Shown here one piece after another: positions 58,369 to 64,000 of a DNA stretch of 64,000 bases. Made by a program: the position numbers and the translations under genes. Origin of the DNA: Gemmatimonadaceae bacterium (GTDB lineage: Bacteria > Gemmatimonadota > Gemmatimonadetes > Gemmatimonadales > Gemmatimonadaceae). Position 1 is the first letter of the stretch. Each line of letters starts with the position of its first letter. The stretch is from contig DASXKV010000029.1 in assembly GCA_036496605.1 (NCBI GenBank), positions 62,001 through 126,000 on the forward strand, given 5' to 3'. Under the pieces are notes generated by a model. The model saw nothing but the letters and a program-made list of their open reading frames with translations, was not told the DNA's origin and made no database searches.

Positions 58369-59566
58369 GAATGAGCTTCTCCACCCGATCGAGGATCTCA
58401 TCGGCGACGTCATCCTTCGACAGAAGGGGAAGGACTTCATCCTTTCCGTCGCGACCGATGAGCGTCACGCGGTTCGTGTCGACCTCGAAGCCCGCGCCGG
58501 GCTCGCGCGCGTCGTTGACGACAATGAGGTCGAGCGCTTTTGCGTCGAGCTTCTCTCGCGCGCCGCGGACGACGTCATCCGTCTCGAGCGCGAATCCAAT
58601 GATCACCGCGTCCTTCGCGCGTGCCTTACGAGTGCTCGCGAGAATATCCAGTGTCGGCGTCAGCGCGACCGATTTTGGTGCCGACTTCTTCTTGATCTTC
58701 GACGGCGACGGTTGCTCCGCGCGAAAATCAGCGGGCGCCGCGGCCATGATCAGTGCTTCTGCCTTCGGCAGCTCCTGCTCGACCGCTTCCGCCATCTCCT
58801 CCGTCGTCTCTACTTCACGTGTGGCGACGCCGACGGGCGCGCTCACGCTCATCGGACCGGCGATCAGCGTGACATCGGCGCCTCGACGCCAGGCCGCAGC
58901 CGCGATCGCGACACCCATCTTGCCGCTGCTGCGATTCGAGATGAAGCGCACGGGATCGATCGCCTCGCGCGTCGGGCCGGCCGTAACGAGAATGCGCCGA
59001 TCGCGCAGCGATGAATCGGTCTCGAGGAGCCGCCCGACGTGTGCGAAGATCGTCTCCGGCTCGGGCATCCGTCCCGGACCGCTTCCCTCACCGGCGGCGA
59101 GCATTCCTTCTTCTGGTTCGAGAATCCGATAGCCGAGAGATTCGCGCAGATGCGAGACGTTTTCTGCCGTCTGCCGGTGCGCCCACATTGCATCGTTCAT
59201 CGCCGGAACGATGAGCACCGGCGCCTTGGTCGCCAACAGTACGGCGGACAACAAGTCACCTGCCTGACCGGCCGCGGCGCGCGCGATGAAATCCGCGGTC
59301 GCGGGTGCAACGACGATCGCGTGCGCCTCGCGGGCAAGTTTGATGTGATCGAGCGCGCGGCCGGCGTCGAAGAGACCGGTGTGCACCGCGCGCCCGGTGA
59401 GCGCCTCGAACGTGACGCGGCCAATGAACTCCGCGGCGCCGGCTGTGAGCACGACGTCCACTTCGGCCCCAGCCTTGCCTAACAAGCGCGCGAGCCACGC
59501 CGACTTGTAGCTCGCGATGCCGCCGGTGACGCCAAGCAGGACGCGACGCCGGTCGAACGGCCGCAT
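58355..59566 (-). CDS. coaBC: Bifunctional phosphopantothenoylcysteine decarboxylase / synthetase
   Basis: CoaBC performs two coenzyme A steps: CoaB adds Cys to phosphopantothenate, CoaC decarboxylates it. The 403-residue protein has the flavin domain GVTGGIASYKSAWL, the catalytic His in DHIKLAREA and PAMNDAMW, then the synthetase ITAGPTRE-like VTAGPTREAIDPVRFISNRSSGKMG. The flap usually carrying a reactive Cys (LACG) reads LAAGEGSGPGRM here. rpoZ precedes it by 21 bp, the common order gmk-rpoZ-coaBC. Confidence 0.94.
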   Translation of the reverse strand: MRPFDRRRVLLGVTGGIASYKSAWLARLLGKAGAEVDVVLTAGAAEFIGRVTFEALTGRAVHTGLFDAGRALDHIKLAREAHAIVVAPATADFIARAAAGQAGDLLSAVLLATKAPVLIVPAMNDAMWAHRQTAENVSHLRESLGYRILEPEEGMLAAGEGSGPGRMPEPETIFAHVGRLLETDSSLRDRRILVTAGPTREAIDPVRFISNRSSGKMGVAIAAAAWRRGADVTLIAGPMSVSAPVGVATREVETTEEMAEAVEQELPKAEALIMAAAPADFRAEQPSPSKIKKKSAPKSVALTPTLDILASTRKARAKDAVIIGFALETDDVVRGAREKLDAKALDLIVVNDAREPGAGFEVDTNRVTLIGRDGKDEVLPLLSKDDVADEILDRVEKLIRDRS

Positions 59567-59587
59567 TGGCGAAGGCGGGGTGACGCG

Positions 59588-59803
59588 CTACTCCGCGCGG
59601 CGGCGCGGCACCACGCGATAGACGATGCTGCCCGTCGCCAGCTCCTCCATCGAACGCGTGGTCAGCTTCTTCTCGCGCGTCGACGACCGATCGCGGGGGA
59701 ACTCGTTGAGCACGCGCGCGTGCTTCGCGGCAATGAGCACGCCGAGATACTTGTTCGCCGCCTTGTCCTTCCCGACGAGATCACTGGGAGTAAAAACGCG
59801 CAT
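59588..59803 (-). CDS. rpoZ: RNA polymerase omega subunit
   Basis: Omega helps assemble RNA polymerase by binding beta-prime. The 71-residue protein has ANKYLGVLIAAKHARVLNE (about 16-34) and EKKLTTRSMEELATGSIVYR, typical of the family. It lies between gmk and coaBC, the conserved arrangement. The size is on the short side but complete. Confidence 0.9.
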   Translation of the reverse strand: MRVFTPSDLVGKDKAANKYLGVLIAAKHARVLNEFPRDRSSTREKKLTTRSMEELATGSIVYRVVPRRRAE

Positions 59804-59836
59804 TGATGACTCTCGCTGAATAAATGAAAAAAACGC

Positions 59837-60469
59837 TCAATTCCGTAATTCACGTTCCAGACGCTGCACGAGGGCCGAGACCTGATGTCTCAACCCTGAC
59901 ACGCGCTCGCGTCGTAAGACTTCCGCATCGATGATCGACGACACCCGCGCGACTGCTTTGGACAGGTCGTCGTTGACGACCACGTACTGGTACAGATCGA
60001 CTGCCTGGAGCTCCTGAAGTGCCGACTGCAATCGCCTCGCCAGCTGATCCGGCGACTCCGTTCGACGCTGGCGCAACCGCTCCAGCAATACTTCCGCCGA
60101 CGGTGGCAGGACAAAAATCGTCACAGCTTGCGGAAACGCTCGAACTAACTGCTGCGCTCCCTGAACGTCGATGTCCATTACCACGTGCTTCCCCGCCCCG
60201 AGAACCCGCTCGATCTCCGACCGCAACGTGCCGTACATATTGTCGTGCACCTGCGCCGATTCGGCGAATTCGCCGTGGTCGCGCCGACGCTCGAAGTCCG
60301 TATCGGAGAGGAAATAATAATCTCTCGCGTCCACTTCTCCGACCCTTGGGGCACGAGTCGTACACGAAACCGAGTACCCGAGGTCCGATCGCTTCTGGAG
60401 CAGTTCCCGGGCGATCGTCGTCTTCCCGCCGCCGGACGGCGACGAAAGGATGATCGGGAACGGATTCAC
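59837..60469 (-). CDS. gmk: Guanylate kinase
   Basis: Gmk phosphorylates GMP to GDP. The 210-residue protein has Walker A SSPSGGGKTT (9-18), the GMP-binding SCTTRAPRVGEVDARDYYFLS and MDIDVQGAQQ. The GTG at 60469 overlaps yicC as GTGA. The order yicC-gmk-rpoZ-coaBC is standard in many bacteria. Confidence 0.96.
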   Translation of the reverse strand: MNPFPIILSSPSGGGKTTIARELLQKRSDLGYSVSCTTRAPRVGEVDARDYYFLSDTDFERRRDHGEFAESAQVHDNMYGTLRSEIERVLGAGKHVVMDIDVQGAQQLVRAFPQAVTIFVLPPSAEVLLERLRQRRTESPDQLARRLQSALQELQAVDLYQYVVVNDDLSKAVARVSSIIDAEVLRRERVSGLRHQVSALVQRLERELRN

Positions 60470-61341
60470 TCCAGATTCTCCACCTGCTCCCGAATCCGCT
60501 CCAACTCCTCCTTGATAAGGAGCACGTCCTGGAGCATCGCGGCGTCGTTCGCCTTGCTCCCGGTCGTGTTCGCTTCTCGCAACAACTCCTGAAGCAGGAA
60601 GCCGAGCCGCTTACCTACCCCGTCGCTCGGAGCGCTTTTCAGCGCTACCCGGAACGCGTCACTATGGGAGCGAAAGCGTGAGACCTCTTCGCTCACGTCC
60701 AAACGATCGGCGAGAATCGCGATCTCTTGCGCGAGTCGCTGGTCATCCAGCGTCACTCCACCTGCCAGTTCCTGAACCGCCTGCCGCAGACGATCGCGTT
60801 GTTCCACCAGCCGCGTCGGTGCCCGCGCTGCGATCCGGTCCACCGCCTCTTCGATGAGCCGCAGTCGCTCCAGGACGTAGGCCGCGAGCCGCTCGCCCTC
60901 CGCTACGCGCATCGCGTCGAGCGCCGACACCGCACGTGAGACAATGTCAACGAGCTCCTGCGCACTGCCCGCGGCTTCCGCGCCGTTCTCATGCGATCCC
61001 AGAACGTCTGGAAGACGCAGAATCGTTCCAACGTCGAGCGTCGGCTCGAGGGCGTAGCGCTGCTGCAGCCCCCGCAGCTGCTCGACATACGCCGCGAACC
61101 GCGCCTCGTCGATGCGTCCTTCCGCTTGCTCGCGTGCGATGCGCGCGATGAGCGTGACGTGACCTCGACTCACGCCGCGCCTCAGCGCGTCGCGTACGTC
61201 GCCTTCCCACTTGCCGAATTCCGACGGAAGCTTGATGGAAGGATTGAAGAACCGGTGATTGACGGATCGCACCTCGACGGCAACCAGCGCCCCGCCGACC
61301 TCACCTTCCGCGGATCCGAACCCGGTCATGCTCCGTATCAT
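60466..61341 (-). CDS. yicC: YicC family protein (endoribonuclease-like)
   Basis: YicC proteins are associated with RNA decay and stress; some members show endoribonuclease activity. From the ATG at 61341 the protein has 291 residues, beginning MIRSMTGFGSAEG. It contains EVRSVNHRF, LDDQRLAQEIAILADRLDVSEEVSRFRSH and a C-terminal KRLGFLLQELLREANTTGSKAND, all family hallmarks. It sits directly upstream of gmk. Confidence 0.92.
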   Translation of the reverse strand: MIRSMTGFGSAEGEVGGALVAVEVRSVNHRFFNPSIKLPSEFGKWEGDVRDALRRGVSRGHVTLIARIAREQAEGRIDEARFAAYVEQLRGLQQRYALEPTLDVGTILRLPDVLGSHENGAEAAGSAQELVDIVSRAVSALDAMRVAEGERLAAYVLERLRLIEEAVDRIAARAPTRLVEQRDRLRQAVQELAGGVTLDDQRLAQEIAILADRLDVSEEVSRFRSHSDAFRVALKSAPSDGVGKRLGFLLQELLREANTTGSKANDAAMLQDVLLIKEELERIREQVENLE

Positions 61342-61378
61342 CGGCAAGCGCCTAAGATGTGCGCTGACAACAACCTTG

Positions 61379-63388
61379 TCAATTCCAGAACTCCCAGCGC
61401 ACACCGTAGAACTGGTTCAGCCGCGGCATCAGGTAGCCAGGCACGAGCTCGTACGGCTCGCCACGAATGTCCCGGAACTGATACGTGAAGATCGCACTCA
61501 CGATCCGGATCTCGAGGTGAAAGTTCCAAACTCGTGAATCAGGCACCGGGATCGCCTGGAAGGCGTTTGCCGTGGTGTCGAACGTCGGAAACAACGTTCG
61601 CGATCGGTACTCGTGCATGATCGACGCGAGGATGCTGAAGTTTCCACTCGGGAAGCGACTCAGCCAATTCGTTGAGAGATAGACTTCCGTGCGTGCCTGG
61701 TACTGCGGGCGGTAAAAGCCCGCCGAGTCGTTCCAGCGAACGCCGAACGCCTGCATGCGGAGCGCTTTGTAGATCGTCCCGTTGATCTCGGCCATGTAGC
61801 CGGTGGCTGGTGTGCCTTCGATCGCGACGTACGGGCGGCCGAACACCCGAGGAGGAACGAGCAACGTGCTATCCCGCCGGATCACGCCTCCTCCGAGCCA
61901 CAATCCGCCAAAAAGGCGAAGTGCTGCCTCGCCACGAAGAAAGTTTGTCGTGCTGCTCGAGTCGGGTGATTGCCGGTCCTTGCTCGTGCCGGCCGTCGCG
62001 AGGACGCTCAGGAACGGCAGCGGCGTTAGGCGCCCGGTGACCTCGGCCCGATTCAGCGAGTCGGGTCCCATTCCCTCGGCGAACGCCGAGACGGAGAGCG
62101 GGCCGGTAACGAACTCCACGCGGCCCGAGGGCGTCCAGAGCGTCGGCGCCTTTGCTCGTTTCGTCAGGATAGACGTTAGGCAGACGGTGCACGGAGGTAT
62201 CGGCGGCGACAAGTTGAGATCGCCGACGCGGTATCGCTCGGCAGCCTCGAGGCGCAGCGGGCCGAGCGTGAGGCCGCTCGATAGTACGTACTGAGCGCGA
62301 AAGCGAGTCGTGTCCTTCTCGCGCGTATCGCCGCTCGACAGTCCGAGTCCATTGTTCGATTGATGCGAGATCGTGTAGCCCACCGAGCTGGCCATTGCCT
62401 GCATCCATGGGCCCTGCTCAGGGTCGCCATAGCCAAGGCGCAGATATGCATCGGTGCGTGTTGCCGTGAGCGCTGGCACGCTGTCGACCGCTTGCGTGCC
62501 GCGAATCGTCTGCGGAGTGATCTCGCCTCGATTGCGGCTCGTGTGCAGCGCGAAGGCATCGAAGCTCCAACCGCGCTTCGCCCAACCAAGTCGGCCGAGT
62601 AGCGAAAGCTGATCACTGCTCGGGCTGACGCGGCCCGGTGGTGTCGTGCCGTATTGCTGTGCGCCGACCTGAACACCTTCTCCTCCGCCGAAGCGCTTGC
62701 CAAAGTAGCCACGGTAAAGGTTCGTCTGCTGATCGCCGGTGCTGATGTCCGTGCGCGTGTACGGCGTCGTGTGATCGACACGCCAGGTACGTGTATAGAC
62801 GCGAACCTCCGTTGCGCCCCACTCGATGCGCAGCTCCTCGAGTGTCCAGAGCTGCACCTCGGTGAGGTCGAGCAAACCGCTCGTGCGCTCGTCGACCTCG
62901 TCGTATTCGACGCCATCGAAGAAGACGCGGACGCGCCTGACGTCTCCAAGATACGAAGACATCATCGGCGACGCGATCCAACCGGACCTGAGCCCGGTGA
63001 TGCCGGGAATGCGGTCGAGAAGATCTTGCAGTGTCACTGCGCCGCTCGCGAAGAGCGCCGCCTTGTCGAAGACGAGTGTCCGCCCGATCGCGAGCGGAAC
63101 GGGCATCGGGGCGCGTGTATACGGCGGCTGAATCGAATCGCGAACGGGCGGTTTCGGACGAATCGAGTCGCGTTTCGCGAGTGAGTCGCGCAGCAGAGAA
63201 TCCGGCGTCGGCCTCGCGGGGATTTTGATCGCCGCCGAATCGCGGCCGGCCGAGTCACGTTTGACACGCGAGCTGTCGCGCTTCGCGCGCGTCGTGTCGA
63301 CCTGTGCCTCCGCGGTGCGGTGCAAAATGGCCCCGACCGCCAGGCCGAGGCCGATCAGCAGCAGAAGCCGTCGCGCGCGTGCGATCAG
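61379..63388 (-). CDS. Outer-membrane TonB-dependent-receptor-like protein with plug domain
   Basis: The frame holds a signal peptide (LLLLIGLGLAVGAIL, about 9-23), then a repetitive KRDS/RDS linker (about 30-85), a plug-like domain (VTLQDLLDRIPGITGLRSG, VRRVRVFFDGVEYDEV, EELRIEWGATEVRVYTRTWRV) and a beta-barrel ending YGVRWEFWN. No ATG, GTG or TTG lies before the signal peptide in frame. A CTG at 63388 overlaps the pepA stop as CTGA, matching the 4-bp overlaps elsewhere, so I use it (669 residues). No TonB box was identified and the substrate is unknown. Confidence 0.75.
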   Translation of the reverse strand: MIARARRLLLLIGLGLAVGAILHRTAEAQVDTTRAKRDSSRVKRDSAGRDSAAIKIPARPTPDSLLRDSLAKRDSIRPKPPVRDSIQPPYTRAPMPVPLAIGRTLVFDKAALFASGAVTLQDLLDRIPGITGLRSGWIASPMMSSYLGDVRRVRVFFDGVEYDEVDERTSGLLDLTEVQLWTLEELRIEWGATEVRVYTRTWRVDHTTPYTRTDISTGDQQTNLYRGYFGKRFGGGEGVQVGAQQYGTTPPGRVSPSSDQLSLLGRLGWAKRGWSFDAFALHTSRNRGEITPQTIRGTQAVDSVPALTATRTDAYLRLGYGDPEQGPWMQAMASSVGYTISHQSNNGLGLSSGDTREKDTTRFRAQYVLSSGLTLGPLRLEAAERYRVGDLNLSPPIPPCTVCLTSILTKRAKAPTLWTPSGRVEFVTGPLSVSAFAEGMGPDSLNRAEVTGRLTPLPFLSVLATAGTSKDRQSPDSSSTTNFLRGEAALRLFGGLWLGGGVIRRDSTLLVPPRVFGRPYVAIEGTPATGYMAEINGTIYKALRMQAFGVRWNDSAGFYRPQYQARTEVYLSTNWLSRFPSGNFSILASIMHEYRSRTLFPTFDTTANAFQAIPVPDSRVWNFHLEIRIVSAIFTYQFRDIRGEPYELVPGYLMPRLNQFYGVRWEFWN

Positions 63389-64000
63389 CGCGTCCTTCCC
63401 CGCACGAATTCGACGAATGTTCCCACCGGGACGCCCGTCGGACCTCGTGGAATCGTGCCGAGATCTGATTCCGTGTACGCCGTCCCGGCGACGTCCAGAT
63501 GGACCCAGGGATACTCCTCGGCGAACTCCCTCAGGAACAGCGCGGCCGTGATCGTGCCCGCCGGACGTCCGCCCGAATTCTTGATATCGGCGACATCCGA
63601 CTTGATGAGCTCTTTGTAATCGTCCCACAACGGCAGCGGCCATCCCGGTTCCCCAGCGCGCTTCCCCGCGTCGAGCACTTCCTGCACGAGTGCTTCGTCG
63701 CTTCCCATCACCCCCGTCGCCGTGTGGCCTAACGCGATGACGCAGGCGCCCGTGAGCGTTGCGGCATCGATGACCGCCGCCGGTTTGTAGCGCGCCGCGT
63801 ACGCCAACACGTCAGCCAACACCAAACGTCCTTCGGCGTCGGTATTGATGATCTCTATGTACTTGCCATTGCTCGCCTGCACGACATCGCCCGGCTTTAC
63901 CGCCGTTCCCGACGGCATGTTCGTCGTCGAGCCGATGAGACCGACGACGTTCACCGGCAATTGCAACCGCCCGATCGCTTCCATTGCTCCGAGAACGCCA
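63385..64000 (-). CDS. pepA: Leucyl aminopeptidase, 3' end (cut by window edge)
   Basis: The M17 leucyl aminopeptidase removes N-terminal residues using two metal ions. About 204 C-terminal codons are visible and the frame is open to the edge. Near the N-terminal side of this part are TTNMPSGTAVKPGDVV and the metal-binding NTDAEGRLVLADVL, then DAATLTGACVIALGHTATG. PAGTITAALFLREF and the GVPVGTFVEFV end follow. The stop overlaps the receptor-like gene as CTGA. Confidence 0.95.
   Translation of the reverse strand, partial: GVLGAMEAIGRLQLPVNVVGLIGSTTNMPSGTAVKPGDVVQASNGKYIEIINTDAEGRLVLADVLAYAARYKPAAVIDAATLTGACVIALGHTATGVMGSDEALVQEVLDAGKRAGEPGWPLPLWDDYKELIKSDVADIKNSGGRPAGTITAALFLREFAEEYPWVHLDVAGTAYTESDLGTIPRGPTGVPVGTFVEFVRGRTR

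Overview
The window is GC-rich, almost fully coding, and carries single-copy housekeeping genes of a Gram-negative bacterium. Lipopolysaccharide synthesis (kdsB), beta-barrel outer-membrane proteins, the futalosine route to menaquinone (mqnA, mqnC, mqnE) and a 14-gene NADH dehydrogenase point to an aerobic, menaquinone-using bacterium. The style of the outer-membrane proteins and operons fits Gemmatimonadota. That placement is inference; no rRNA gene is present to test it. All genes but one (dcd) are on the minus strand, so transcription runs from high to low coordinates.

Layout, low to high coordinate. 1-7.5 kb: pyrG (cut by the edge), kdsB, an outer-membrane protein, an anthranilate/PABA synthase amidotransferase, xerD, a DedA protein, ispF, mqnC. 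7.5-15.7 kb: mqnA, mqnE and a complete fatty-acid cluster fabF-acpP-fabG-fabD-fabH-plsX-rpmF-DUF177. 15.8-24 kb: ndk, an EIIA-like/CBS regulator, sucD, sucC, carbamate kinase, a UPF0182 membrane protein and a phosphomannomutase. 24-38.5 kb: the whole nuoA-N operon. 38.5-44.1 kb: dcd (plus strand), a small membrane protein, sdhB, sdhA, sdhC and mdh. 44.2-51 kb: moaA-moaE-moaD, an HU-family gene, carA, secG, tpiA-pgk-gap. 51-64 kb: comF, aroE, a phosphatase, tsaC, ispD, radA, dnaB, a uracil-DNA glycosylase, coaBC, rpoZ, gmk, yicC, an outer-membrane receptor-like protein and pepA (cut by the edge).

Together these encode a respiratory chain (complex I, succinate dehydrogenase, part of the menaquinone pathway), TCA-cycle steps, lower glycolysis, fatty-acid initiation and elongation, and nucleotide, cofactor and isoprenoid steps. 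Very many adjacent genes overlap by exactly 4 bp (stop TGA inside NTGA), which helps choose starts. No tRNA, rRNA, CRISPR array, phage or insertion sequence was seen, and no gene-free stretch exceeds about 260 bp.

The most unusual signals are not genes. (1) The octamer GCCTAACG/CGTTAGGC occurs far more often than composition predicts, in both orientations and all reading frames, and brings in otherwise rare codons such as TTA. (2) Several intergenic gaps hold arrays with a strict 7-bp period: CTAG-rich ones after mqnA, ndk, gap and dnaB, and a different CGCT-type one around the dcd promoter. (3) Some enzymes have altered cofactor motifs: MqnE with CX5CX2C, a family-4-like uracil-DNA glycosylase with His for a cluster Cys, and CoaBC without the usual flap Cys.
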